Positions 28,947 to 37,884 are shown, counted from the first letter of the stretch. The stretch is 64,000 nt of DNA from Treponema_C sp050320395 (GCF_050320395.1 NZ_CP144459.1:2728001-2792000), one strand, 5' to 3'. The notes: generated from the sequence alone by a model not told the origin. Made by a program: numbers and translations.

Positions 28947-29909
28947 TTATAACGCCCCGGCCTTTTTATGCATTTCTATATACTTATCCGCATTTTCTTT
29001 TGTCACCAGAGGATTTCCTATATCTACATTTATTTCTTTTTCCGCTCCCGACAAAAGTTTGTCCGTTGTTGAAAGAAGCAATTCCGCAAGATCATATGCA
29101 CTTTGCAAACATGTAGAAGTCATCAAGCCTTCTTTAATAAGTAAAACCGCTTCCGCTGTACCGTCAACACCGTAGGAAAGTGTTTGAGCATATTTAGGAT
29201 TACCTTTAATAACTTCAAGAGCACCTGCACACATATTATCATTCATCGCTATAACGGCATCAATTCTGTCATTTGCCTGAACCCAGTCTTCCATCAAATT
29301 CATCGCTTCATCTTTGTTCCAGTTCGCAATTTGCTCTCCGACAATTTTAACGTCGGGGCGTTTATCAAAGAATTCTTTTTGCCAGCTTTTACGGCGTTCA
29401 TCGGCATGAAAATTTCCGGGAGGCCCTTTCAGGACAACAACTTTTGCATTTTGAGGAATTTGCTTTACAGCTTCTCTCGCATTTACCGCCGCCTGCTCAT
29501 ACGGATCCGCATCTACGGAAGATGCGCCGTTTATTCCCGCAATACGGGCATTGGTTGTAATACAAAAAATACCGGCTTTGACTACTTTTTCCGCATAGGG
29601 TCTTTGGGATTCACCGTTATTCGGTTGAATGATAATAACATCGAATTTATTCGTTATAGCATTTTCAATCAACGAGTTTTCAACACTGTCCGATGCTTGT
29701 CCGTCAAATACCTCAAGCTTGATATTCGGATATTTAGCAGCTTCTTCCTTGACAGCATTTGCAAGCCATGCTGCAAATGAATCCGCTTGTGCTCTGGCAA
29801 TGTATGCAACACGGCGCACATTACTTGTCTTTTTCTCATGACAAGCTCCCAGCACACATACCGAAATAATAAGTATTACGGTATACAACAAAATACGATT
29901 TTTTCTCAT
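28947..29909 (-). CDS. Sugar-binding lipoprotein (RbsB-type) of the ABC transporter
   Basis: The open frame starts at 29969, but AAGGAGG lies 5 nt before ATG 29909, which begins a good lipoprotein signal (MRKNRILLYTV...) with lipobox LGAC and Cys23; 29909 is chosen (320 residues). The mature part is a Peripla_BP_4 sugar-binding domain (VRRVAYIARAQADSFAAW, DVIIIQPNNGES, DAVIAMNDNMCAGALEVI). It captures the substrate in the periplasm and is the first gene of the operon. Substrate specificity cannot be read from the sequence. Confidence 0.92.
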   Translation of the reverse strand: MRKNRILLYTVILIISVCVLGACHEKKTSNVRRVAYIARAQADSFAAWLANAVKEEAAKYPNIKLEVFDGQASDSVENSLIENAITNKFDVIIIQPNNGESQRPYAEKVVKAGIFCITTNARIAGINGASSVDADPYEQAAVNAREAVKQIPQNAKVVVLKGPPGNFHADERRKSWQKEFFDKRPDVKIVGEQIANWNKDEAMNLMEDWVQANDRIDAVIAMNDNMCAGALEVIKGNPKYAQTLSYGVDGTAEAVLLIKEGLMTSTCLQSAYDLAELLLSTTDKLLSGAEKEINVDIGNPLVTKENADKYIEMHKKAGAL

Positions 29910-30064
29910 AATCGCCTCCTTATGTAAAATAGCCGACGAATACATTCGCCGTTTATGCCCTGATAACAAGATTTGAATGCGGCTGTAAGCATGTCAAAAA
30001 AAATCACAAAACACACTCTAATAACCGCTTTTTTGGCAATTTTTCCGCAAAAAAAATCTATTTA

Positions 30065-30092
30065 AGTATAACACGCTTTTACTGTTTGTCAA
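30065..30092 (-). promoter_or_regulatory. Promoter of the ABC-transporter operon
   Basis: On the minus strand: perfect TTGACA (30087-30092), 16-bp spacer, TATACT (30065-30070). The leader to the lipoprotein start at 29909 is about 150 nt. Just downstream of the predicted start point, TTGCGGAAAAA (30040-30050, minus) recurs as an inverted copy at 30190-30200 beside the opposing promoter. Confidence 0.7.
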
Positions 30093-30163
30093 GGTTTTTA
30101 TTGATTTAATCGTCTTCATATGATTTTTACCGCCAAAAGCAGCCTTTAAGAAACAACAAAGCT

Positions 30164-30181
30164 TTTATTTGCGCAAATAAA
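30164..30181. promoter_or_regulatory. 18-bp perfect palindrome, likely LacI-family operator
   Basis: TTTATTTGCGCAAATAAA is a perfect palindrome with the central CG typical of LacI-family operators. It lies between the two divergent promoters, 21 bp upstream of the dehydrogenase -35 box. The nearby LacI-type gene in the same cassette is the obvious candidate to bind it. Confidence 0.75.
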
Positions 30182-30202
30182 TATCTTTATTGCGGAAAAA
30201 CT

Positions 30203-30231
30203 TTGACATAATATAAAAAGAATGCTATAGT
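30203..30231 (+). promoter_or_regulatory. Promoter of the polyol dehydrogenase gene
   Basis: Perfect TTGACA (30203-30208), 17-bp spacer, TATAGT (30226-30231). AAGGAGG (30242-30248) follows at the right distance from ATG 30257. Confidence 0.8.
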
Positions 30232-30256
30232 CTATTTAAATAAGGAGGAACCGAAA

Positions 30257-31300
30257 ATGAAATCTCTCGTTTTAGAAAAAACCAACACAATAACATTGCG
30301 TGAGATGGAAATAAAAGAGCATCTGAAAGATACCGATGTCCGTATAAAACCTGTAAACGTCGGGATTTGCGGCAGCGATGTTCATTATTATCTTCACGGA
30401 AATATAGGTTCGTTTGTTGTAAAAGAACCTATGGTACTGGGGCATGAAGCCAGCGGGGTCATTACGGAAGTCGGCAAAAAAGTACACTCTTTAAAAGTCG
30501 GCGACCGTGTATGTATGGAACCGGGCATCCCCGACTTTAACAGTCCCATGTCTATGGCGGGAATGTACAATTTAGATCCGGCAGTGGCTTTTTGGGCAAC
30601 CCCTCCCATTCACGGCTGCGCAAGAGAATCCGTAGTCCACCCTGCAGCATTAACATTTAAATTACCCGACTCATTGTCCTTTGAAGAAGGCGCACTTGTT
30701 GAGCCGACGGCAATAGGCGTATATGCGGCACAAAAAGCAAACATATGTCCAGGAGATACGGCCGTCGTAGCGGGAGCAGGAACGATCGGTATAGTAACCG
30801 CACTGGCGGCCTTGGCTTCCGGTTGTTCGAAAGTTATTATCTGTGATATAAAACAATCAAAACTGGATTTTATCAAAAAGCATTACGGCAGCACAAAACG
30901 CCTTATTTGTGTAAACACATCACAAGAATCGGTTAAAGATAAAATTGCGGAACGGGATTTATGCGGGGCGGATATCTTTTTTGAAGCAAGCGGAAGCGTT
31001 CAGGCTTTTAAAGATTTTACAGACTGCCTCCGTCCCGGCGGAAAAGCCGTATTTATAGGTATGCCGGCACAATCGGTTCCGATAGATATTGTCGCAATGC
31101 AAATAAAAGAAATTTCCTGTTCGACCATTTTCAGATATGCAAACTGCTATCCCAAAACAATCCGTTTAATTGATGCCGGAATTTTAAACGTTGCTCCGCT
31201 TATCACCCATCGATTTGATTTTGAACAAGGAGTTGAAGCTTTTAAATTTGCAGGCACAATGCCGGAGGACGCTGTAAAAATTATGCTGAAGCTTTCTTAA
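30257..31300 (+). CDS. Zinc-dependent polyol (xylitol/sorbitol-type) dehydrogenase
   Basis: A medium-chain dehydrogenase of 347 residues. Catalytic zinc ligands are Cys38 (GICGSDVHYY), His63-Glu64 (LGHEASG) and Glu149; the NAD-binding motif is GAGTIG (173-178). The closest family by motif is sorbitol/xylitol dehydrogenase, which oxidises polyols to ketoses. The structural-zinc loop (residues 93-107) is retained in length, but its four cysteines are replaced by Asp93, Ser96, Ser99 and Asp107, so the structural zinc is absent. It is divergent from the ABC operon and has its own strong promoter. The exact substrate is unknown. Confidence 0.9.
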   Translation: MKSLVLEKTNTITLREMEIKEHLKDTDVRIKPVNVGICGSDVHYYLHGNIGSFVVKEPMVLGHEASGVITEVGKKVHSLKVGDRVCMEPGIPDFNSPMSMAGMYNLDPAVAFWATPPIHGCARESVVHPAALTFKLPDSLSFEEGALVEPTAIGVYAAQKANICPGDTAVVAGAGTIGIVTALAALASGCSKVIICDIKQSKLDFIKKHYGSTKRLICVNTSQESVKDKIAERDLCGADIFFEASGSVQAFKDFTDCLRPGGKAVFIGMPAQSVPIDIVAMQIKEISCSTIFRYANCYPKTIRLIDAGILNVAPLITHRFDFEQGVEAFKFAGTMPEDAVKIMLKLS

Positions 31301-31310
31301 TTTTTTCCCG

Positions 31311-31366
31311 CTTGCCCGCCTCCGCTTTTTAGTCTATACTGGAAGCGGAGAAAAACGGTGGAAGAA
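31311..31366 (+). repeat. 56-bp direct repeat, right copy (authentic dnaE promoter)
   Basis: Identical to 25312-25367. Here TTGCCC (31312-31317), 17-bp spacer and TATACT (31335-31340) form the dnaE promoter; AGCGGAG is the Shine-Dalgarno and GTG 31358 the start codon. The dyad CTCCGCTT/AAGCGGAG (31320-31327, 31343-31350) surrounds the -10 box, and its right arm includes the Shine-Dalgarno. Confidence 0.95.
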
Positions 31367-34300
31367 GCGGATTTAATCGATGAAATAATTGAAGAACAGG
31401 ACGTATTTGAAGAGGCCGAGGAGCGTGAAGAAGCGGCCCTGCCCGAAGACAGCGGAGCGCCGGCCGAAGGCGGGGGCCAAGACGATGTTCCCAAGTCCGA
31501 CTTTGTGCATTTGCACGTACATTCCGACTATTCGCTTTTGGACGCGGCGTCCCGCATTCCCGTTTTAATCAAGCGGGCAAAGGAGTTGGGCTTTCAAGCC
31601 CTTGCCCTCACCGACCACGGCAATATGTTCGGCTCTTTGCGTTTTGAACAGCAGTGCCATGCGGCAGGCATTAAGCCCCTTGTCGGCTGCGAATTTTATG
31701 TTGCAGGCTCAAGCCGCCTCGAGCGCACGGGAACCGAACAGGGCAATAAATACTACCACCTTATTTTAATCGCAAAAAACGTCGAAGGCTATAAAAACCT
31801 GTGTATGCTCAATTCGCGTGCCTTTACCGAAGGCTTTTACTACAAGCCCCGTATCGATACTGAATTGCTTAAAATGTATTCCGGCGGCTTGGTGTGTACT
31901 ACCGCCTGTCTTGCAGGTCAATTGCCGCGCCTCCTTCTTGCCGGTCAGCATGCGGAAGCCGAAGAGATGATAAGGCTGTATCAAAGCATTTTCGGTAAAG
32001 AAAACTTTTTTATCGAATTACAGGATCACGGCCTTGAAGAACAAAGGCGCGTTGCTCCTCTTTTAATCAACATAGCCGAGCGCATGAACGTTCCCATGGT
32101 GTTAACGAACGACATTCACTATGTATACCCCGAAGACTGGGTTGCGCAGGACGTTCTCTTGTGTATCGGAACAAAAAAGCTCAGAAGCGATGCACACCGT
32201 ATGCGCTATGACGGTCAGCAGTTTTATATGAAAAGCGAAGAAGAAATGCGCAAACTTTTTCCTTCGCACCCGGAAATGATGGCCAACACAAAGCGCATCG
32301 CCGATATGGTTGACTTAACCATTCCCCAGTATAAAACCGAACAGCTTAAAGACTGTCTTCCGATTTACCGTATTCCCGAAGGTTTTACGACGCAGGAAGA
32401 TTACGTGCGTCATCTCGTATTCGAGGGCTTAAAAAAACGCTACGGAACCGTTACCGACGATATTATCGAGCGGGCGGAGCACGAATTAAAAGTTATTTTT
32501 GCAATGGGCTTTGCCGGTTATTTTTTAATCGTGTGGGATTTTATAGCCTGGGCAAAGGCGAATGATATTCCCGTCGGTCCCGGACGCGGTTCGGGAGCCG
32601 GTTCAATCGTCGCCTATGCAATGAGCATTACCGACATTGACCCTTTGCGCTTTAACCTGCTGTTTGAGCGCTTTTTAAACCCCGAACGTGTCAGTATGCC
32701 CGACTTCGATATAGACCTCTGCTTCGAAGGACGTCAGGACGTTATCGAATATACGCGCGAAAAATACGGCGACCCGCAGGTCGCCCATATCGCTACCTTC
32801 GGTACCCTCAAAGCAAAGGCGGTTATAAAAGACGTCGCACGCGTACTGAACATTCCTCTGAACGAAGTGAATATGCTGACCAAGCTGGTGCCCGACGGTC
32901 CCAAATTCAAGCTTGCCGATGCCTTTAATCCGCCTACCGAAAAATGCCCCGACGGCGGAAAACTTGCCGAATACCGCGAAGATGTGCGCTACAAGGAATT
33001 GTTCGACCTTTGCTTTAAACTCGAAGACATCAACCGCAATACCAGCTTGCATGCTTCGGGTATCGTTATCGGTAAATCGGAGCTTCCCGACTGGGCGCCG
33101 GTATACAAGGACGGTAAAACGGGCAAGGTTGCCGTTCAATACACGATGGACATAATCGAAGGCTGCGGTTTGGTTAAGATGGATTATTTGGGCTTAAAAA
33201 CCCTCACCCTTATCAAATACGCCGAACGCCTCATACACAAAAGAGCCGGCTTTGAAAACTTCAGTACCGAAAAAGCAAGCGAAACCGATGAAAAAACCTT
33301 CGATTTGTTTTGTGCGGGTAAAACCGCGGCCGTTTTTCAGTTTGAAAGCGCCGGTATGCAAAAGGTTTTAAAACAGGCAAAACCTCGCCGTCTGGAAGAC
33401 CTTATCGCTTTAAATGCCCTTTATCGTCCCGGCCCCATGGCATATATCGGCCAATTTGTCGAGGGTAAATTCGATGCTTCCACAATTCATTATCCGGACC
33501 CCTGCTTAAAGGATATCCTTGAAGAAACCTACGGCGTTATTGTGTATCAGGAACAGGTTATGCAGGTTGCCCAGCGTATAGCCGGCTACAGTCTCGGTCA
33601 GGCGGATATTTTGCGCCGCGCAATGGGAAAGAAAAAAGAAAAGGTTATGGCCGAAGAGCGCACCAAGTTCGTTGCGGGCGCCGTTGAAAAAGGCTTTTCC
33701 GAAGCCCATGCGGGAGAAATATTCGATATCCTCGTTCCCTTTGCAGGCTACGGTTTTAACAAAAGCCATGCGGCGGCCTATTCGGTGCTTGCCTACAGAA
33801 CCGCCTATCTTAAAGCAAACTTTCCCGCCGAATTTATTGCGGCCAACCTTACAAACGAAATTTCGAGTACCGACAAGCTCCCCGAATATATAGCCGAAGG
33901 CCGCGCAATGGGCCTTGCCATAGACCCGCCCGACGTAAACCGCTCCGACAAGGTGTTCGATGTTGTGGACGGCCGCATTGTCTACGGTCTTTTGGGTATC
34001 AAGGGCTTGGGCGAAGCCGCCGCCGAAGAAATCTTAAACCGGCGTGCCGAAGGCGGCCCCTTTAAAGACTTCATAGACTTTTTGGAACGGGTGGACTTGC
34101 ATACGGTAAACAAGCGCGCCTTGGAAGTGTTAATTCAAACAGGAAGCTTCGATAAATTGGGCACAAACCGCCCGACCTTGCTGCAAAACTGTGAGCGCGC
34201 CGTGGAATACTGTGAAAACAAAAAATCCGACGCAAAATTCGGTCAGGTAAGCCTTTTTGAAGATTCGGGGGTACAGGAATTTGCAGCCTTTGTGTTTGAG

Positions 34301-34948
34301 CCGGTAGAAGATTATCCTCCCTTGGAAAAACTGCGCATAGAAAAAGAACTGATAGGCTTTTATATTTCCGGCCATCCCCTCGACGAATACGCTTCGGTTA
34401 TAAAGCGCTCGGTAAGTTTAACGACAAAAATGCTTGCCAATGCAACCCGGGAACGCAGCTATATTATGCTCGGCATTGTAAAAGAGCTGCGCAGTATTTT
34501 AACCAAAAAAGGCAAGTCCATGGCCTTTGCAAAATTTGAAGATATGGACGGTTCCTGCGATATAACTTTTTTTCCGAAAGTCTGGGAAAAGGAACGGGAA
34601 AAAATCACTGAAGATGCCGTTATAGCCTTAAAAGGAAAAGCCGATAATTCGCGCGACACTCCGAGTATTCTGGTCGATGAGCTTTTGCCCATTGAAGAGC
34701 TCAAAGAAAAATCCGTGCGCGAAATCCATATACGCCTTTCTCCCGTTCTGACGAACTGTGAGCAAATGACTAAATTGCAGGATTTTTTATGCGCAAAACA
34801 GGGAAGCTGTTCGGTTATCTTTCATATCGATTTGCCTCGGGAAACCTATACGGTTAGGGCAAATGCCTTAACCAAGGTGCCTCATACGGATGATTTTATC
34901 GAAGAATTGGAAAGCTACCGCAATATCGAAAGCGTGTGGCGCGAGTAA
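31358..34948 (+). CDS. dnaE: DNA polymerase III alpha subunit
   Basis: The replicative polymerase subunit, 1196 residues. The PHP domain starts near residue 49 (FVHLHVHSDYS, LTDHGN, NDIHYV) and keeps a His/Asp-rich metal-site pattern like that of DnaE proteins with an active PHP site. The polymerase catalytic aspartates are in PDFDID (Asp449, Asp451). Helix-hairpin-helix and OB-fold regions follow (ATRERSYIMLGIVKELRS). The first 48 residues are an extra, strongly acidic extension (VEEADLIDEIIEEQDVFEEA...). The GTG start is supported by AGCGGAG and a promoter. The promoter and first three codons are part of the 56-bp repeat, so an insertion lies immediately upstream. Confidence 0.95.
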   Translation: MEEADLIDEIIEEQDVFEEAEEREEAALPEDSGAPAEGGGQDDVPKSDFVHLHVHSDYSLLDAASRIPVLIKRAKELGFQALALTDHGNMFGSLRFEQQCHAAGIKPLVGCEFYVAGSSRLERTGTEQGNKYYHLILIAKNVEGYKNLCMLNSRAFTEGFYYKPRIDTELLKMYSGGLVCTTACLAGQLPRLLLAGQHAEAEEMIRLYQSIFGKENFFIELQDHGLEEQRRVAPLLINIAERMNVPMVLTNDIHYVYPEDWVAQDVLLCIGTKKLRSDAHRMRYDGQQFYMKSEEEMRKLFPSHPEMMANTKRIADMVDLTIPQYKTEQLKDCLPIYRIPEGFTTQEDYVRHLVFEGLKKRYGTVTDDIIERAEHELKVIFAMGFAGYFLIVWDFIAWAKANDIPVGPGRGSGAGSIVAYAMSITDIDPLRFNLLFERFLNPERVSMPDFDIDLCFEGRQDVIEYTREKYGDPQVAHIATFGTLKAKAVIKDVARVLNIPLNEVNMLTKLVPDGPKFKLADAFNPPTEKCPDGGKLAEYREDVRYKELFDLCFKLEDINRNTSLHASGIVIGKSELPDWAPVYKDGKTGKVAVQYTMDIIEGCGLVKMDYLGLKTLTLIKYAERLIHKRAGFENFSTEKASETDEKTFDLFCAGKTAAVFQFESAGMQKVLKQAKPRRLEDLIALNALYRPGPMAYIGQFVEGKFDASTIHYPDPCLKDILEETYGVIVYQEQVMQVAQRIAGYSLGQADILRRAMGKKKEKVMAEERTKFVAGAVEKGFSEAHAGEIFDILVPFAGYGFNKSHAAAYSVLAYRTAYLKANFPAEFIAANLTNEISSTDKLPEYIAEGRAMGLAIDPPDVNRSDKVFDVVDGRIVYGLLGIKGLGEAAAEEILNRRAEGGPFKDFIDFLERVDLHTVNKRALEVLIQTGSFDKLGTNRPTLLQNCERAVEYCENKKSDAKFGQVSLFEDSGVQEFAAFVFEPVEDYPPLEKLRIEKELIGFYISGHPLDEYASVIKRSVSLTTKMLANATRERSYIMLGIVKELRSILTKKGKSMAFAKFEDMDGSCDITFFPKVWEKEREKITEDAVIALKGKADNSRDTPSILVDELLPIEELKEKSVREIHIRLSPVLTNCEQMTKLQDFLCAKQGSCSVIFHIDLPRETYTVRANALTKVPHTDDFIEELESYRNIESVWRE

Positions 34949-34960
34949 ACGGATAAAGAA

Positions 34961-34990
34961 GGGCGGCCGTGTCCGTTTAGGCGGCCGCTC
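34961..34990. other. GC-rich hairpin after dnaE
   Basis: GCGGCCG (34963-34969) pairs with CGGCCGC (34982-34988), extended by a G-T and a G-C pair to 34961-34990, with a 12-nt loop. No U-run follows directly, so it may be a 3'-end stabiliser or weak terminator of dnaE. Confidence 0.5.
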
Positions 34991-35001
34991 AATCGACTTG
35001 A

Positions 35002-35030
35002 TTGATTCCGCGCTCTTTTTTTGTTATATT
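35002..35030 (+). promoter_or_regulatory. Promoter predicting a leaderless yggT mRNA
   Basis: TTGATT (35002-35007), 17-bp spacer, TATATT (35025-35030), then exactly 6 nt to ATG 35037. No Shine-Dalgarno fits in the gap. Confidence 0.7.
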
Positions 35031-35036
35031 TAAGAT

Positions 35037-35606
35037 ATGAGTTTTATATTCGGTTTATTTTCGGCCGCCGCAAGCGCCGTTTCCCTGTATTCCCTCTTGT
35101 GCATTGTGCGTATCTTTTTTACCTGGCTTCCCGATTTGAATTACAGCCCCTTCGGGAAACTCCTTGCCGCGGTATGCGATCCATGGCTTAATATATTCAG
35201 GAAATTCAACCCTTTTAAACGTTCTGCGCTGGATATTTCACCGATGTTTGCAATCGGTGCCCTAATGCTTATCTCTTCGGTTTTAAAACAAATCGCTTTC
35301 AGGCGCAGTTTTTCGCCGTGGATGCTTTTTGCGGTCGTTATAAGCATCCTTTGGTCGATTTGTTCTTCTATCTTAACTTTTTTTAATGTTTTACTTGCCA
35401 TACGACTCATTGCCGAACTTTTAAACCGTACGCAAAATTCGATTTGGTATACAATGGACAGTGTTTTAAACCCGATTATCTATAAGGTAAGCGGCTTTTT
35501 TTTAAGGAACCGATTTGTCCGGCCCAAAACGGCAATGATTATCACCCTCGGCTGTTCCGTTTTACTCCAATTTGCCTTGGGAATGCTTGTTTCCCGTATT
35601 ATTTGA
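35037..35606 (+). CDS. YggT-family membrane protein (two YggT units)
   Basis: A 189-residue inner-membrane protein with four hydrophobic segments arranged as two YggT repeats (LLCIVRIFFTWLPDLNYSPFG...DPWLNIFRKF; VLLAIRLIAELLNRTQNS...LNPIIYKVSGFF). The role of YggT proteins is poorly defined; links to division and membrane organisation have been reported for related proteins. The gene appears to be leaderless. recG starts 13 nt after its stop and is probably cotranscribed. Confidence 0.85.
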   Translation: MSFIFGLFSAAASAVSLYSLLCIVRIFFTWLPDLNYSPFGKLLAAVCDPWLNIFRKFNPFKRSALDISPMFAIGALMLISSVLKQIAFRRSFSPWMLFAVVISILWSICSSILTFFNVLLAIRLIAELLNRTQNSIWYTMDSVLNPIIYKVSGFFLRNRFVRPKTAMIITLGCSVLLQFALGMLVSRII

Positions 35607-35619
35607 TTTTATGTAGGTT

Positions 35620-37854
35620 ATGAAACTCAAAGAAATGGAGATACCGCTTACGAATATCTCCGGAATCGGGCCCGGTCTTGCAAAAACCTTTTCCCGCATA
35701 AACGTCTTTACCGTTGCCGATTTATTAACCTATTATCCGCGCGATTGGGAAGACCGGACTCAAAGGCGAAGCCTTGCGGAATTTTCGCGCGGAAAGGTAC
35801 ATACCGCCGCCGCGGTTATCGCCCACGAATGGTTCGGCTTCGGGCGTATGAAAACCCTTAAAATCATTATAACGGACGGCACCGAGCGCGGTGCCCTTAT
35901 ATGCTTTAACCGCCCTTTTTTGCAAAAAACGCTTACCGTAGGTTCGATTATCAGCGTAAACGGCACTTTTTCTTACCGTTACGGAGAGATTCAATCTTCA
36001 GCCTTTGAAGCCGCCCCCCTCGTAAAAAAAAGTCTTGCCGAGTGGAAAGATAAGCCCCTTCCGGACAGCAGGGTATTTGCCCTCTATCCGCTTACGGCCG
36101 GTTTGACGCAAACCCAAATCCGAAAAGCCGTATCCAATGCCCTGTCCGAATATGCCAAGGGTATCGAAGATGAAATTCCCTGCCATGTAAGAGAGCGTCA
36201 TAATCTTTTTTCCAAGCAAAAAGCGGTTTACGCGATTCACAAGCCGGAAAATATGGAGGAAGCGCTTTGCGCACAAAAAACGCTTATCTTCGAAGAGCTT
36301 TATTTGTTTCAAAAAAAGATAATCGGGCGCGCCGCGGAACGAAGGCACGGAAAATATGTTTCCGAGCAAAAAAAGATATACACAAAGGAAGAGCTTTTAC
36401 CCCTTTTGTCGCCGCGCCAAAAGCAGCTCGCAGAGCGCCTGCCCTTCAGCCTCACAAAAGACCAAATCGCCTCGATCGCCCTTATAAATGCCGATATAGA
36501 TGCGGCCTTTGTAAAACCGGAAGCACTTTCCGGAGCCCGTGAAGACAGCGCACAAAGCACGGCCCCCTTTTATATGGCGCGCTTATTGCAGGGCGATGTC
36601 GGTTCGGGTAAAACACTGGTCGCCTTTTTTGCAGCCCTGCGTACCGTCGATTGGGGAGCCCAGTGCGCCCTTCTTGCGCCGACGGAAATCCTTGCAAAAC
36701 AGCACGCCGAAAACGCAGCCCGCCTTATGGAACCTCTTATCGGAGGCGACGGAAAGGGAGTGCGCACCGCCTTTTTAACCGGCAATGTAAAAAACAGGGG
36801 ACGCATTCCCCTTTTGCAGGCCCTGCAGGAAGGCTCTATAGATATCATTATAGGTACCCACGCCCTTTTTTCAAAAAACGTACTGTATTATAATTTGCGC
36901 CTCGTTATCATCGACGAGCAGCACCGTTTCGGCGTTGTACAGCGCGGAACCATCATAGACAAGGGGCGCTCCTCGGCGGTAAATCAACGACAAATAAAAA
37001 GCGGAGGTGCGGCTCATACCCCCTCTCTTTTAATGATGAGTGCAACACCCATTCCCCAAACCCTTGCCCACACGGTATACGGCGATTTGGACCTTACAAC
37101 GATTAAAACCGTGCCCGACGGAAGAAAACCGATACGCACCTTTTTGACAAAACAGGGAAACGAAGCGCGCGTCTATGAAGCGGTGCTCGAAGAGTTAAAA
37201 AAAGGCCGCCAAGCCTATTTTGTCTATCCGCGCATAGAAGATGCTTTTGAAGAAGACGGCGCGGAATCGGAAAACGGTTTCGCAGCGACGGGTAAACCAT
37301 CCCTCAAATCCGCAGAAGGCATGTTCGCCTTTTTATCCAGGCAGGTGTACCCCGAATTTAAATGCGCCCTTATCCACTCAAAAACCGACGATGCCGAACA
37401 AAGCGATATTTTGCGGCTTTTCGGCGCGGGAGAAATCGATGTACTTGTTGCAACCAGCGTTGTGGAAGTCGGCGTGGACGCACCGAATGCAACCGCCATG
37501 GTTATAGAACACGCCGAACGGTTCGGCTTGGCGGCCCTTCACCAGCTTAGGGGAAGAATCGGGCGGGGGAGCGAGCAGTCCTTTTGCTTTTTAATTTATA
37601 CGGAACGTTTAAGTGAAACCGGAAAAGAGCGCCTTAAAGTGATGCGCGAATCGACCGACGGCTTTTTTATCGCCGAAGAAGATTTGCGCCTTCGCGGCCC
37701 CGGAGAAGCGGCGGGTATTCAGCAGTCGGGCTATTTAACGCTCGGCATAGCCGATCCCCTGCGGGACAGAGAACTTGCCGAAGCTGCGCGCCGGGAAGCT
37801 CTTCAAGCTTTTGCCGCGGAAAACTCGTATTTCGCGGAAAACGGGCTTTGTTGA
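35620..37854 (+). CDS. recG: ATP-dependent DNA helicase RecG
   Basis: RecG remodels stalled forks and Holliday junctions. The N-terminal wedge domain (PLTNISGIGPGLAKTF, LTYYPRDWEDR) leads into two helicase domains: Walker A GDVGSGKT (325-332), the DEAH-like IDEQHRFG, MSATPIPQTL, and motif VI HQLRGRIGRG. The C-terminal end (DLRLRGPGEAAGIQQSG) is typical. The length of 744 residues is somewhat above average, with an insertion around YPRIEDAFEEDGAESEN. The start has only TAGG nearby; coupling to yggT is likely. Confidence 0.95.
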   Translation: MKLKEMEIPLTNISGIGPGLAKTFSRINVFTVADLLTYYPRDWEDRTQRRSLAEFSRGKVHTAAAVIAHEWFGFGRMKTLKIIITDGTERGALICFNRPFLQKTLTVGSIISVNGTFSYRYGEIQSSAFEAAPLVKKSLAEWKDKPLPDSRVFALYPLTAGLTQTQIRKAVSNALSEYAKGIEDEIPCHVRERHNLFSKQKAVYAIHKPENMEEALCAQKTLIFEELYLFQKKIIGRAAERRHGKYVSEQKKIYTKEELLPLLSPRQKQLAERLPFSLTKDQIASIALINADIDAAFVKPEALSGAREDSAQSTAPFYMARLLQGDVGSGKTLVAFFAALRTVDWGAQCALLAPTEILAKQHAENAARLMEPLIGGDGKGVRTAFLTGNVKNRGRIPLLQALQEGSIDIIIGTHALFSKNVLYYNLRLVIIDEQHRFGVVQRGTIIDKGRSSAVNQRQIKSGGAAHTPSLLMMSATPIPQTLAHTVYGDLDLTTIKTVPDGRKPIRTFLTKQGNEARVYEAVLEELKKGRQAYFVYPRIEDAFEEDGAESENGFAATGKPSLKSAEGMFAFLSRQVYPEFKCALIHSKTDDAEQSDILRLFGAGEIDVLVATSVVEVGVDAPNATAMVIEHAERFGLAALHQLRGRIGRGSEQSFCFLIYTERLSETGKERLKVMRESTDGFFIAEEDLRLRGPGEAAGIQQSGYLTLGIADPLRDRELAEAARREALQAFAAENSYFAENGLC

Positions 37855-37861
37855 AAGCCCG
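37842..37861. terminator. Hairpin overlapping the recG stop
   Basis: CGGGCTTT (37842-37849) and AAAGCCCG (37854-37861) form a perfect 8-bp stem with a GTTG loop. On the minus strand it is followed by TTTT, so it could end the transcript of the convergent coiled-coil gene; on the plus strand it spans the recG stop codon. Confidence 0.55.
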
Positions 37862-37884
37862 CGTTTCGTTGAAAAGCGGCTTTC

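Larger units (their letters stand above)
25368..31310. mobile_element. 6.0-kb polyol/sugar cassette bounded by 56-bp direct repeats
   Basis: The segment holds lacI-type regulator, ABC permease, ABC ATPase and binding lipoprotein on the minus strand, and a polyol dehydrogenase on the plus strand. Its repeat-to-repeat period is 5999 bp. Its DNA looks more AT-rich than the flanking tolC and dnaE genes. No integrase, transposase or terminal inverted repeat is present, so calling it an inserted island is inference from the repeat, the composition and the self-contained gene set. Confidence 0.7.
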
